Shown: positions 24,690 to 34,438 of the stretch, one piece after another
Numbering within the stretch: position 1 is the stretch's first letter
Layout of the letters: each line of letters begins with the position of its first letter
Assembly (NCBI RefSeq): GCF_039134705.1
Contig: NZ_CP146256.1
Span: forward strand, 682,001 to 746,000
DNA: 64,000 nt
Direction: 5' to 3'
Source: Kineothrix sp. IPX-CK
GTDB lineage: Bacteria > Bacillota > Clostridia > Lachnospirales > Lachnospiraceae
The notes under the pieces: model-generated
Databases searched by the model: none
What the model saw: the letters and a program-made list of their open reading frames with translations, nothing else
Told to the model about the DNA's origin: nothing
Position numbers and translations under genes: made by a program

Positions 24690-25582
24690 AGAAAATTGGA
24701 TATCAATTAAATATTGATGGCAAAAATTACAACAGCCTTGATATAGAAGGATTCTCTCATATGATGAGAATCCGTCATACTGTTATAAATTCTATTGGCT
24801 TGAGGCAGTCGTTTCTCTTATTTCTGAAGATGTAAAAGAGACCAACTTTAATAGAAGGTCAGGTCAAAGATGGAATGGAAAGAGCTGTTCTGACTTTACA
24901 GGAATTAAGTGGGTTTCCGGGAAATACATCGAAATTGCCATATACACTTGGTACAGGAAGTAAGCTTAAGAAAGAAGTCTATTTTAATGAATCCTGGATA
25001 AAGATGATACAGGATCATACCGTTTCAATTCTTGGATGGATTCAGTATGAAAAAGTCAAGTGGCTTCAAAATAATAATCCTGACGTTCCAGGACTTGTTT
25101 ATAAACTTGCGCCAATGGATGAAAAGATGCGCAAACTAAACAACGTAAGAAAACTGTGGGAAGTAGTTTTGGACAATCGACCAATCGTGGATGTATTTAA
25201 AAATTCTCCTATTGTTAAAGATAATTATGATTTGGATCATTTTATTCTGTGGTCTTTTGTAATGAATGATGAACTATGGAATTTAATGCCGATAGATTCC
25301 TCACTAAATTCATCAAAAAGTAATAAACTTCCAAAATTGGATCCGTTTTTCAAACGATTCGCAGGTAACCAGTTTATTTTGTATGGCATGATTCATGATG
25401 ACAGAAAGCCAGAGTTCAGGAGGAAGTACGAGGCTTGCTATCGAGACAATCTGCATTCCATATGGGCAAATCAGGAGCTCTATAGAAAAGGAAATTCAGA
25501 AGAGGAATTTTATAGTATACTAGAAAAAAACATGCAGCCAGTCTATGATTCGGAAAGAAGACAAGGGTACCAGATTTGGTAA
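24690..25582 (+). pseudogene. HNH endonuclease gene broken by frameshifts and an internal deletion
   Basis: The 3' frame (from ATG 24875, 235 aa) carries an HNH-type core: YDLDHFILWSFVMNDELWNL followed by SLNSSKSNKLPKLD, as in restriction-associated HNH nucleases. Upstream, two other frames continue the same protein: YQLNIDGKNYNSLDIEGFSH, then NPSYCYKFYWLEAVVSLISE, DVKETNF. At least two frameshifts separate them, and FPGNTSK runs directly into LPYTLGTGSKLKKE, which looks like a missing middle. No ribosome-binding site precedes ATG 24875. It lies 15 bases before the PLD-helicase gene, so it was the first gene of that defence-like operon. Confidence 0.65.
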
Positions 25583-25597
25583 AAGGGGACTAGATAT

Positions 25598-28500
25598 ATG
25601 ACAAATGAAAAATTAGCTGAAATAAGGAATGGTTTTGAAACGGCATACATAGATGGAACATTTTCGTCTAATCTGGCTTACAAGCCACAGTTTGTTTCAA
25701 ACAATCATAAAGAAGGAAAGAAAGTACTCTCGTCCATTGAGGATGAGCTTTTGGCATGCAATCAGTTCCAGATCAGTGTGGCATTTATTACAATGAGCGG
25801 AATTACACCTTTGCTTCAGACTCTTAGGGTACTTGAGAAGAAAAACATTCATGGAGAGATTCTCACTACTAATTATTTGAATTTTAGTGAGCCTAAAGCA
25901 TTAGAAAAATTAAATAGGCTAAAGAATATCACGCTTAAGATGTATGATGTAGAAGCTGCTGATGAAGGTTTTCATACGAAGGGATACATTTTTAAGAAGG
26001 AAGAAATCTATCGGATTATAATCGGTAGTTCTAATATTACAAGTGCAGCATTGACAAGTAATCGGGAGTGGAATACAAAACTCGTATCTACTGAGCAGGG
26101 AGAGATGGCACAGGAGATTGTTGCGGAATTTAAGGAACTTTGGAAATCCAGGTATGCACTTGAATTTGATGAATTTTATGAGACTTATTCAGAACAATAC
26201 AAAACAATCAAGCGTCAGCGTGAGATTGCAAAGTTAGATGAAATTACATCTATTGAAAAATATCGATTAAAACCAAACAGTATGCAGATTGGATTTATTA
26301 CAAATCTAAGAAAAATATTAGAGTCTGGTGAGAAAAAAGCTCTTCTAATTTCAGCAACGGGAACAGGTAAAACTTATGCTTCAGCCTTTGCCATGCGTGA
26401 GCTTGGCTTTAAGAGGGTATTGTTTTTAGTTCATAGAGGACAGCTTGCACGTCAGACAAAGAAATCTTATGAAAAGGTATTTGCAAAGTCAGTATCGATG
26501 GGTTTAGCTGGTGCAGGATATCATGAATACGATTGTGATTATGTGTTTGCAACAGTTCAAACATTAAATAGAGATGAGCATTTATTAGAATATGCTTCGG
26601 AAGAATTTGATTGTATTATTTTGGATGAAGCTCACCATACATCTGCAGATACTTATCAGAAGGTAATGAATTATTTTAAACCTAAGCTTTGGCTTGGTAT
26701 GACGGCAACGCCTGATAAGCGAGATGATAATATTGAGAGTAAAAATATCTACGAAATTTTTGATTATCAGATTGCATATGAGATCCGTCTTCAGCAAGCT
26801 ATGGAAGAAAATATGCTTTGTCCATTTCATTATTTTGGAATCAGCGATATTTCAATTATAAATGATAAGCAGATCAAAACAAAGAATATCTCAGAAAGAG
26901 ATTTTAACCATATAACTGGTGATGAACGTATACGACATATTATCGAGCAAGCGAATTATTACGGATATAGTGGAGATAGAGTAAAGGGGCTAATATTCTG
27001 TAGCCGGTTAGATGAATCCGAAAGACTTTCTGAAAAATTTAATCACATCATGAATCCGGCAACCGGGAAATTATATAGAACAATTGCTCTGAATGGCAAT
27101 GCTTCGGAGGATGAACGTCAGGAAGCATTTGAAAGATTAGCAATGGATGAAGACAAAGCTTGTGATAAAATACGACCATTGGATTATATTTTTTCTGTTG
27201 AAATTTTGAATGAAGGTGTAGATATTGTTGAGGTCAATCAGGTAATTATGCTTCGTCCTACGCAGTCACCAATTGTATTTATTCAGCAGTTAGGAAGAGG
27301 TCTTAGAAAAGCGGAGGGAAAAGAGTATGTTGTAATTTTGGATTTTATTGGTAATTATAATAATAATTTTATGATTCCAATTGCTTTGTCAGGAGATCGT
27401 TCTTATAATCCAGACACCATTCGTAAATATGTTATTAGTGGTAATAGTACAATTCCTGGAGCTTCTACGGTTCATTTTGATGAGATTGCTAAAGATAAGA
27501 TTTTTTCGTCCATTGATAAGATTAAGGGGATGAAATCAATTATCAAAGAAAGCTATATTTCCCTGAAAAATCGATTGGGCAGAGTGCCTTATCTTTTTGA
27601 CTTTTATGAAAATGGAGAAATAGATCCGCTTGTAATTATCCGGGAATATAAAACCTACCAAAGTTTCTTGGAGTTTGTAGAGAAGGAACTATATATGGGA
27701 AAGGTAACAGAGCAGGAACTGGTTACCTTAGAATATCTATCAAAGACGATTCTTAGCGGATTAAGGCCATATGAGCTTGAAATATTAAAGCATTTTTTTA
27801 ATAATGAAGTAATCTATGTAGACCAAATGAAACAAGAGTTTCAAGAGGCATATGGTTATGAGGTTGACTTGATGTCTTTTGAAAATGCGATAGAAATTCT
27901 GCAGGGAAAATTTGTAAGCAAAGAAGATGAATACAAAAAGTATTGTCATATTGACATTATAAATTACGATGAAAAAAGAACATTACAAAGGCTTAACAGT
28001 TTTGCGGAACGTCTTCAGCATATGGAGTTTTACAAACAGATCAATGATATTGTTGAAGTAGGACTTAGAAGATATAGGGACAAGTATTCCATTGACCAAG
28101 TTGAGAATACCCCATTTGTTTTGTATGAAAAATATTCAAGGCGTGATGTAAGCCTTTTGATGAATTGTGGTAAGGATCTATCATCAACAATGTATGGAAT
28201 GAAGCGAATAGATGATGATGTATTTATTTTTGTAACTTATCATAAAGAAGAAGGCTCTGATGATAAGAATTATGTAGATGGGAAGCCTGATTATGCAGAT
28301 GCTTTTGAAGATAATATGATTTTTAGATGGGATTCTCAGATGGGACGAGGAATTGATAGTTCCTATGTTGCGGATGTATTGACAGCACCACGAAAACATC
28401 TTTTTGTTAAGAAGAGTGATGCAGAAATCTATTTCTATTATATGGGACAGTTTAACGTAATAGAAATAGAACCAGCTCGTAAGATGGATAATAATGGAAA

Positions 28501-28609
28501 AGAACGTGATATAACGAAATTCCAGATGAAGATGCATCATGCAGTTAGAGAAGATTTGTTGCGTTATTTACGGAGTAAGATTAAGAAAGAGAAAGTGAAG
28601 ACAGGATGA
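25598..28609 (+). CDS. PLD-nuclease/SF2 helicase fusion (DUF3427-type)
   Basis: A 1003-residue protein in four parts. Residues 40-190 are a phospholipase D-like domain with one HKD motif (HTKGYIFKKEEIYRIIIGSSN). Residues 230-420 are helicase domain 1 with Walker A ATGTGKTYAS and DEAH box ILDEAHHTSA. Residues 430-620 are domain 2, with LNEGVDIVEVNQVIMLRPT and QQLGRGLRKAEG. From about residue 640 a DUF3427-like C-terminus follows. Such proteins are found in defence islands and probably translocate on and cut DNA. GGGG precedes the ATG. It overlaps the NUDIX gene by four bases and follows a broken HNH gene. Confidence 0.85.
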   Translation: MTNEKLAEIRNGFETAYIDGTFSSNLAYKPQFVSNNHKEGKKVLSSIEDELLACNQFQISVAFITMSGITPLLQTLRVLEKKNIHGEILTTNYLNFSEPKALEKLNRLKNITLKMYDVEAADEGFHTKGYIFKKEEIYRIIIGSSNITSAALTSNREWNTKLVSTEQGEMAQEIVAEFKELWKSRYALEFDEFYETYSEQYKTIKRQREIAKLDEITSIEKYRLKPNSMQIGFITNLRKILESGEKKALLISATGTGKTYASAFAMRELGFKRVLFLVHRGQLARQTKKSYEKVFAKSVSMGLAGAGYHEYDCDYVFATVQTLNRDEHLLEYASEEFDCIILDEAHHTSADTYQKVMNYFKPKLWLGMTATPDKRDDNIESKNIYEIFDYQIAYEIRLQQAMEENMLCPFHYFGISDISIINDKQIKTKNISERDFNHITGDERIRHIIEQANYYGYSGDRVKGLIFCSRLDESERLSEKFNHIMNPATGKLYRTIALNGNASEDERQEAFERLAMDEDKACDKIRPLDYIFSVEILNEGVDIVEVNQVIMLRPTQSPIVFIQQLGRGLRKAEGKEYVVILDFIGNYNNNFMIPIALSGDRSYNPDTIRKYVISGNSTIPGASTVHFDEIAKDKIFSSIDKIKGMKSIIKESYISLKNRLGRVPYLFDFYENGEIDPLVIIREYKTYQSFLEFVEKELYMGKVTEQELVTLEYLSKTILSGLRPYELEILKHFFNNEVIYVDQMKQEFQEAYGYEVDLMSFENAIEILQGKFVSKEDEYKKYCHIDIINYDEKRTLQRLNSFAERLQHMEFYKQINDIVEVGLRRYRDKYSIDQVENTPFVLYEKYSRRDVSLLMNCGKDLSSTMYGMKRIDDDVFIFVTYHKEEGSDDKNYVDGKPDYADAFEDNMIFRWDSQMGRGIDSSYVADVLTAPRKHLFVKKSDAEIYFYYMGQFNVIEIEPARKMDNNGKERDITKFQMKMHHAVREDLLRYLRSKIKKEKVKTG

Positions 28610-29007
28610 AAATAGTTAGAGTAGTGGCTGCAGTGATTAAATCTGTTAATGAAAAGGGAGAACCAATAATTTTTGCTACCCAGCGTGGTTATGGAGAATT
28701 CAAAGGTGGCTGGGAATTTCCGGGTGGCAAAATCGAAGAGGGGGAAACTCCTCATGAGGCTCTAAAAAGAGAAATAAAGGAAGAATTAGATACGGAGATA
28801 TCAGTAGGAGACTTGATTGATACGATAGAATATGATTATCCTAAGTTTCATCTTTCGATGGATTGTTTTTGGGCGGAGATAATCTCTGGTGATTTGGTGC
28901 TTAAAGAACATGATGCAGCAAAGTGGCTGTTAAAAGAGGACTTGGATTCTGTGGAATGGCTTCCGGCGGATATATCATTAATACATTCTATTGAGAAAAA
29001 AATGTAA
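28606..29007 (+). CDS. NUDIX hydrolase, (d)NTP/8-oxo-dGTP pyrophosphohydrolase type
   Basis: A 133-residue MutT-like protein with a complete Nudix box (GGKIEEGETPHEALKREIKEEL) and the N-terminal strand VVAAVIKSVNEKGEPIIFAT. Such enzymes hydrolyse nucleoside triphosphates to monophosphates. It begins inside the stop codon of the helicase gene (ATGA), so it is translated with it. That link suggests it processes a nucleotide product or substrate of the helicase system, not general housekeeping. The exact substrate cannot be read from the sequence. Confidence 0.85.
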   Translation: MKIVRVVAAVIKSVNEKGEPIIFATQRGYGEFKGGWEFPGGKIEEGETPHEALKREIKEELDTEISVGDLIDTIEYDYPKFHLSMDCFWAEIISGDLVLKEHDAAKWLLKEDLDSVEWLPADISLIHSIEKKM

Positions 29008-29154
29008 ATACTACGAGAAGAGGATAATAATAAGTTTATTTGTTTTCCACGCCCGTACTGCCTCCGGAAAATCTTTTTCGCCCAAAAAGGGCAGATACGG
29101 TCAAGCATTTGTTTCTCGTCCGTGGTATACTGTTTTTATGGAAAGGAATGTTAT

Positions 29155-30060
29155 ATGCATGCATGGGAAGCCATACAGAAAACGCTGAATCACATCGAGG
29201 AACATATCGGCGAGGAAATGCAAATCGAAGAACTGGCAGAAATCGCCTCACTTTCACTTTTTTATTATCAGCGATTATTCACACGACTGGTAAAAACATC
29301 GGTCCGGGATTATATTAAATTACGCCGATTGGCAAGAGCTGCCGCTTTACTGCGTGATAAGAAAAAACATATTATCGATATTGCAATGGAGTACGGTTTT
29401 GGCAGTCACGAAACTTTTACGCGAGCCTTTAAGGAAACCTACGGTATTACCCCATCGCAGTATCGCGATAAACCTGTTAGCTTACAGAATTTTGACAAAC
29501 CTGATTTACTGCTTGGCTACATCATAATAGATGAAGGCGTGCCGTTGATCAGTGATGGATTGGTTCTGGAAATGAACCGCAAATTTCTTGAAGAGCCGAT
29601 TTTTTTTCTTGGTGTGACAGGATATTATCCATTCAAGTATGGTAAGATGTTCGGCGAAAGAACCGGTGTCGATACGGTTAGTGAGATTTGGAACAGATTT
29701 TTCAGGGAACTTCCGAATATTCCGCATATTTCCAAAGGACGTTTGATCGGTGTTTCTTATCACGGCGATGCGCCTGACGGTTATTCGAGTTATTTTATTG
29801 GTGCAGAAGTCGAAAAAGATAAGGAAAACCACAACCTTGCAAATTGGCAACTGCCTGTACGGGAATATGTAGTCTGTGGCTTTGAGGCAGAGAATCACGG
29901 CCAGATGAAGATTTGTATGGGTAAAGCGATGAAGTATACTCGATTTTGGCTGAAAAAGCACGATCTGATTGCCGATGGATTTTTCCCCGAGATGTATTAC
30001 CAAAGTACGTCCGACGTCGCTTATGTAGAGCTGTGGATTCCTTTTAAGAAAAGGGATTAA
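29155..30060 (+). CDS. AraC-family regulator with GyrI-like effector domain
   Basis: A 301-residue protein. The N-terminal 100 residues hold two AraC helix-turn-helices (IEELAEIASLSLFYYQRLFT and IIDIAMEYGFGSHETFTRAF). The C-terminal half is a GyrI/Rob-like small-molecule domain (IGVSYHGDAPDGYSSYFIGA, then VREYVVCGFEAENH). Proteins of this SoxS/Rob plan sense drugs or amphipathic compounds. The start at 29155 (MHAWEAI) has AAAGGA upstream. The in-frame ATG at 29122 would extend into the promoter region. It probably controls the PNPOx-like gene 27 bases downstream. Confidence 0.85.
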   Translation: MHAWEAIQKTLNHIEEHIGEEMQIEELAEIASLSLFYYQRLFTRLVKTSVRDYIKLRRLARAAALLRDKKKHIIDIAMEYGFGSHETFTRAFKETYGITPSQYRDKPVSLQNFDKPDLLLGYIIIDEGVPLISDGLVLEMNRKFLEEPIFFLGVTGYYPFKYGKMFGERTGVDTVSEIWNRFFRELPNIPHISKGRLIGVSYHGDAPDGYSSYFIGAEVEKDKENHNLANWQLPVREYVVCGFEAENHGQMKICMGKAMKYTRFWLKKHDLIADGFFPEMYYQSTSDVAYVELWIPFKKRD

Positions 30061-30087
30061 TAATAAAATCAATTAGGAGGAAAACAA

Positions 30088-30561
30088 ATGAGTATGTATG
30101 AAGAAGGATTAAAATTAATGGAGGAGAAATTCGGAGGCGGCAAGGATAACACTATTTCGCTTGCGACAATTGCGCTTGAGTCTGGTGCCGACGGAAAACC
30201 CTGCCCTAGTGTCCGTGTTGTGGACGCTTATTATGAAGATGGTACATTTTATGCTGTCACATATGGAAAATCAAATAAAATGCTGCAAATCGCACAAAAC
30301 CCGGAAGTTTCGATTGCGGCTTGTCCTGAGATGTTTACTGCTTGTGGAGTAGGTGAAAATCTCGGCTGGGTGCTTGATCCCCGAAATGTCGAAATAAGAG
30401 ACAAGCTACGCAAAGCTTTTTCCGAGTGGTATGACATGGCAAATAATGAAAAGGATGAAAATTGCGTTTTTTTAGCAATTCATCTCACAAAGGGAATTTT
30501 AAATATAAACCATTGGGAAAAACTATATCACATGGATTTTATCAATAAGTCTTGCGATTAG
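30088..30561 (+). CDS. Pyridoxamine 5'-phosphate oxidase-family protein
   Basis: A 157-residue flavin-binding split-barrel protein (TISLATIALESGADGKPCPSVRVV, then FYAVTYGKSNKMLQIAQNP). The family includes flavin reductases, heme utilisation proteins and FMN-dependent resistance enzymes such as NimA. With the drug-sensing regulator upstream, a detoxifying redox role is plausible. AGGAGG precedes the start. The terminator at 30606 ends the operon. Confidence 0.8.
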   Translation: MSMYEEGLKLMEEKFGGGKDNTISLATIALESGADGKPCPSVRVVDAYYEDGTFYAVTYGKSNKMLQIAQNPEVSIAACPEMFTACGVGENLGWVLDPRNVEIRDKLRKAFSEWYDMANNEKDENCVFLAIHLTKGILNINHWEKLYHMDFINKSCD

Positions 30562-30605
30562 GACAGGATTTGAGCATTGATAACCAAAACTAAATAAGCA
30601 TACAT

Positions 30606-30648
30606 AATCCCCCTAAACGGCAAGATGTCTACGTTTGGGGGATTTCTA
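30606..30648 (+). terminator. Rho-independent terminator
   Basis: AATCCCCCTAAACG pairs with CGTTTGGGGGATT (one bulged T) around a 12-base loop, followed by a T-rich run. It separates the PNPOx gene from the convergent LysR gene. Confidence 0.85.
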
Positions 30649-30695
30649 TATACAGATTTCTATATACATCCGAATCTTTAAAGCAAATATATGAA

Positions 30696-31571
30696 CTAAC
30701 GTGCGGTCAGACAATTGATAAAATGTCGGGCAGCAATTGAAAGCTCATGATTTTTTTTATAGCAAAGGCTAATTTTTGTACAGACTTGCGGATAGATATC
30801 GACTAAAACGGTATTGGCATTTGATAAAAATACCGCCGGACGTTTCATTAATAATGCGCAGCCGGCCCCTTTGCTGACCATATCAATTAAGTTTTCACCT
30901 CTATGACCTGTAAATACAATTTCAGGTTCAAATCCGGATTTTTTACATTCACTGACGCATAAATCATACATGAGTGAATGTTCCGGTAAAAGAATAAATT
31001 TTTCGTTCTTCAATTGTTCTAAAGCTATGCTATCTGATTTTGCCAGAGGGTGATCTAATGGAAGAACCGCAACCATCGAATCAATGGAATATGGGATGCG
31101 TATAAATTCGTTATCTGAATAATCCGTTTCGCGTATAAATGCCACATCACATTTATTATTTCGAAGCATTTCTTTTAGCTCATGTGTTTCAGCTTCAATC
31201 ACATTTAAACTAAAACTAGTATTCTTGTTTTTAAATTTAATCAGCAAATCGGTAATATTGTATTGAACCATTGAAGGAATAGAGCCGATATTCAAATTAC
31301 TATTTATGTTTTTTAGCTCATTGTAAAACGCTGTTTCATATTCATATTGAATCTGCACCATTTTATTTGCGTAAGGAAGAAACAATTGTCCATATCGATT
31401 TAATGAAACCTTGCGTGTAGTTCTATCAAAAAGTGTTGCACCGAGGTCTTTTTCCAGTTGCTGTATATGCCGTGTTAAAGAAGATTGTGAAATGAATAGT
31501 TGATCTGCGGCTTCCAAATAGTTTCCGACCTCAGCTAAAATAACAAAGTCCCTGATATAGTCAAGATCCAT
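30696..31571 (-). CDS. LysR-family transcriptional regulator
   Basis: A 291-residue LysR protein. The N-terminal helix-turn-helix (LDYIRDFVILAEVGNYLEAA, then QLFISQSSLTRHIQQLEKDLG) is followed by the periplasmic-binding-like co-inducer domain (NLNIGSIPSMVQYNITDLLI, then LLPEHSLMYDLC). The start at 31571 follows GGAGG. It is divergent from the esterase gene, and an 11-bp inverted repeat sits between them, so it probably activates the whole esterase-to-transporter cluster when its substrate is present. Confidence 0.92.
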   Translation of the reverse strand: MDLDYIRDFVILAEVGNYLEAADQLFISQSSLTRHIQQLEKDLGATLFDRTTRKVSLNRYGQLFLPYANKMVQIQYEYETAFYNELKNINSNLNIGSIPSMVQYNITDLLIKFKNKNTSFSLNVIEAETHELKEMLRNNKCDVAFIRETDYSDNEFIRIPYSIDSMVAVLPLDHPLAKSDSIALEQLKNEKFILLPEHSLMYDLCVSECKKSGFEPEIVFTGHRGENLIDMVSKGAGCALLMKRPAVFLSNANTVLVDIYPQVCTKISLCYKKNHELSIAARHFINCLTAR

Positions 31572-31608
31572 AAATACCTCCATACTGATTTTTAAACTAC
31601 AAAATCAT

Positions 31609-31682
31609 TTATGCTGATTATGGATAAATTGTAGATGAAGATGAATTGATTGTCAACAATAAGTAAATTAAAATCAGCATAA
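31609..31682. promoter_or_regulatory. Candidate LysR binding sites in the divergent promoter
   Basis: TTATGCTGATT (31609-31619) and AATCAGCATAA (31672-31682) are perfect inverse copies 52 bases apart. A related ACTGATTTTT lies at 31584. Paired spaced sites of this kind are typical of LysR control of divergent promoters. Confidence 0.5.
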
Positions 31683-31723
31683 CAGGAATTCCGCTAAAGC
31701 GGGATATCTATTCGGAGGTTAAA

Positions 31724-32620
31724 ATGATTGTTGAAAAGAAAAAAGTTTGGAATGATAAACGCAGAGCGAGTTATACGATGTATTTACTTGATAATTCAGC
31801 TGAAGTGGATTCGGGGAGGATGCATCCGGCTGTTGTAATATGCGGAGGCGGCGGATTTATGAGAATTACTGAGCGTGAGAAACAGCCGGTGGCGATGTAT
31901 TTTCTTAGTAAAGGTTATCAAGTTTTCACACTCGATTACATCACGAAAGCTACTGGGCTTGCTTGTTACCCGGAGCCCGTTACAGATCTCGCGAAGCTAA
32001 TGCTGATCATTAGAACAAATTCAGAGAAATGGAAAATAAACCAGGATAGTATAACTGTAATAGGTTTCTCGGCGGGAGGGCAGGTTTGTGCATCTCTTGC
32101 AACACAATGGGATGATAATTTAATTTTGAACCAACTTGAACCAGGTATTGATCCTGAGAAGATAAGGCCGAATGCAGTAGTTCTTTGTTATCCTATGCTT
32201 GATTATTTATATCAAATAGAAAGAAGCATAAGTGAACCGGAGATCAATCCTTTTTCACCGAGCATCGGGATGAAGAAAAAAGATTTTCTTGAAATGTTTT
32301 TGGAAGCAGGTGTTGGAGTCGATGCTACCGAAGAGCAGTATAAAAAAGCGAGTCCATACTATTATGTTTCTGAAAAAACACCACCAATATTTTTGTGGCA
32401 TACATCAAAAGATGAACTCGTTTATGCAGAGCAATCGCTCAGATTTGCTGAAAGATTAAGTGTTTTTCATATACCTTATGAAATTCATGTGTTTGAAGAG
32501 GGATTTCATGGACTCGCACTGGCTAATGAGAACTCTACATGTAATCCGGAACTGATCAATGAGGATGTCACTATTTGGGCAGATCTGGCCTTGAAATTTT
32601 TAAAAAGACATAATTGTTAG
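31724..32620 (+). CDS. Alpha/beta-hydrolase esterase (acetyl-esterase/BD-FAE-like)
   Basis: A 298-residue hydrolase. The oxyanion segment VVICGGGGFMRIT, nucleophile elbow GFSAGGQ, acid in WHTSKDELVYAEQ and histidine in EEGFHGLAL give a complete catalytic triad. The fold resembles xylan acetyl esterases and related carbohydrate esterases. No signal peptide, so it acts in the cytoplasm, after import by the ABC transporter of the cluster. GGAGG precedes the start. It is the first gene of the LysR-controlled operon and joins directly to the DUF2798 gene. Confidence 0.85.
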   Translation: MIVEKKKVWNDKRRASYTMYLLDNSAEVDSGRMHPAVVICGGGGFMRITEREKQPVAMYFLSKGYQVFTLDYITKATGLACYPEPVTDLAKLMLIIRTNSEKWKINQDSITVIGFSAGGQVCASLATQWDDNLILNQLEPGIDPEKIRPNAVVLCYPMLDYLYQIERSISEPEINPFSPSIGMKKKDFLEMFLEAGVGVDATEEQYKKASPYYYVSEKTPPIFLWHTSKDELVYAEQSLRFAERLSVFHIPYEIHVFEEGFHGLALANENSTCNPELINEDVTIWADLALKFLKRHNC

Positions 32621-32662
32621 ATGCTAAAAACAAATCAAATTAAGATTATTATGGAGGAAAAG

Positions 32663-33130
32663 ATGCCAAAAACAAAATTTCAAGATTTTATATTTACAAT
32701 TATTATGGTGTTTACGATGGTTTATTGCATGACTTGCTACAATATGGCGTTAGAATTTGGATTAAGTTATGAAACATTTATTAACGCAATAAAAGGAATG
32801 TGGTTTGAAATGATCGTAGCATTTTTTGCACAAAAATACATAGCAGGGCCACTTGCAAGAAAATTGACATCAAGGGTGTTTACGCCCGGAGTAGATAAAC
32901 CAATTTTCATATTGGTGGCGATGGCTTGTTTTACTGTTTGCATTATGGCGCCGGTCATGACATTATCAGTAGCATTTTATCATCATGGATTCGTAAAAGA
33001 AATTATTATATTGTGGTTGGAAAAATTACTGGTAAATTTTCCATTTGCTTTGATCATACAGATTTTCTACGTGGGGCCCATTGTAAGACTGATTTTTCGG
33101 ACAATTTTTAGGGAGAAACAAATCTCATAG
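32663..33130 (+). CDS. DUF2798-family membrane protein
   Basis: A 155-residue protein with four predicted membrane segments (IFTIIMVFTMVYCMTCYNMA, MIVAFFAQKYIAG, PIFILVAMACFTVCIMAPVM and FALIIQIFYVGPIV). The pattern and the GPLARKL and VGPIVRLIFR turns match DUF2798, a family of unknown function. The start at 32663 follows GGAGG, and the in-frame codons from 32621 are not preceded by a site. Its place among catabolic genes suggests a transport or membrane-adaptation role, which is not shown by the sequence. About 250 bases without genes follow it. Confidence 0.75.
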   Translation: MPKTKFQDFIFTIIMVFTMVYCMTCYNMALEFGLSYETFINAIKGMWFEMIVAFFAQKYIAGPLARKLTSRVFTPGVDKPIFILVAMACFTVCIMAPVMTLSVAFYHHGFVKEIIILWLEKLLVNFPFALIIQIFYVGPIVRLIFRTIFREKQIS

Positions 33131-33381
33131 CTATTCATTTTGTTGCAAAATTTTATTTATGCGAATACTGCATAAAATATAATCCAAAGCGGTTTGATTG
33201 TGGAATGTGTATAAAGTATAATTCGAAATATAGAATTAATTATTAAAATATACAAGCGCTATAAGACGCGTAAAGAAAATAATTCGTCAAATTGTCATAT
33301 CACAATATTGCGAGATGGCAAATGATAATGCGAATATACATTTCTGTGCGTGCGCTATAAAAAGCACGTTAGGAGAGAAAA

Positions 33382-34425
33382 ATGATTATTGATGCAAATA
33401 TGTATTGGTTTCCGGAAGAGCTTTTTGATGATGAAGAGTTGATGAAACAATTTCTAGATGAAATTCCGGGCGAATATGGATGGTATGGTTATTCAGAAGA
33501 AATTCCAAAAAAGAACGGTTTAAAGCAGATCGTCTTAGAGAAGCCAAAAGGATTTCAAAATTTGAATTACGCACAGCACGATTATATATTAGAAAATCAG
33601 TTAAATGATCTAGATATTGCAGGTGTTGAAAAAGCAGTTTTAAAAGTTCCCTGTTGCCAGGAATGGATGGGACTTTCGATGAGTCGATATTTCAATGATA
33701 AAATGTATGAACATGCCAAAAGGAGTAATGGGCGATTAATACCACTTGCCATTGTTCCGCCTTACCCGACTCGGGAAAACATAGATGAACTTGTAAGATG
33801 CCATGATAAGCTTCATATAAATGCGCTTCAAATGTCAGCACATTATGGAGACGTTTATTTGGATGATGAAAGGTTTGGTTTATTTTTTGAAAAAGTAAAT
33901 GAATTAGGTATGACAGTGTATATACATCACACACCGGTACCTGTGGAGTATAGCTCATTTTATGAGTTTAATAATGTCAGACGCTCCTATGGCAGATGTG
34001 TAGACCAGGGACTTGCGATCAGCAGAGAACTATTTAGCGGATTTTTTGTGAAGTATCCTAATATTAAATTTGTGCATTCTATGCTTGGAGGCGGATTTTT
34101 TGCAATCAGCAATATGTTATTTCCAAAGAAGACAAAGACAGAAACAGTAAATCGATTTGAAACTGATAATGAGAAAGTTGAAGAGCAATTTAAAAATAAC
34201 ATATATTTCGAAATGTCTCATGCACAGCCATGGGGAAAGGTACAATTGGAATGCGCAATAAAAATACTGGGGGCAGACCATGTGATCTTTGGGACATCTT
34301 ATCCTGTGCGCAAGGAATGGCTGTTAGGAGGAGTTGAATTTGTAAGTAACCTTGACATTTCCGAATCTGATAAGAGACTGGTTCTGGGAAAAAATGCGCA
34401 GAAGCTTTATAAAATTGAGGAATAA
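33382..34425 (+). CDS. Amidohydrolase-2-fold protein with altered metal ligands
   Basis: A 347-residue TIM-barrel protein of the amidohydrolase-2 (ACMSD/decarboxylase) type: TVYIHHTPVP with the first barrel histidine, FVHSMLGGGFF with the second, and FGTSYPVRKEW. The usual N-terminal H-x-H is replaced (DANMYWFPEE), and the final aspartate of GSDYP is serine (GTSYP). So it either uses a different metal site or is a specialised lyase. I recall close relatives with the same changes. AGGAG precedes the start. It is followed at 13 bases by an alpha/beta hydrolase gene. Confidence 0.75.
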   Translation: MIIDANMYWFPEELFDDEELMKQFLDEIPGEYGWYGYSEEIPKKNGLKQIVLEKPKGFQNLNYAQHDYILENQLNDLDIAGVEKAVLKVPCCQEWMGLSMSRYFNDKMYEHAKRSNGRLIPLAIVPPYPTRENIDELVRCHDKLHINALQMSAHYGDVYLDDERFGLFFEKVNELGMTVYIHHTPVPVEYSSFYEFNNVRRSYGRCVDQGLAISRELFSGFFVKYPNIKFVHSMLGGGFFAISNMLFPKKTKTETVNRFETDNEKVEEQFKNNIYFEMSHAQPWGKVQLECAIKILGADHVIFGTSYPVRKEWLLGGVEFVSNLDISESDKRLVLGKNAQKLYKIEE

Positions 34426-34438
34426 CAGGAGGTATAAA

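Noticed and set aside
24875..25582. Intact HNH endonuclease starting at 24875
   Set aside because: No ribosome-binding site, and the same protein continues upstream in two other frames.
29109..29131. Sigma-A promoter before the AraC/GyrI gene (TTGTTT ... TATACT)
   Set aside because: The spacing is only 11 bases. TATACT may still be a -10 box, but no matching -35 was found.
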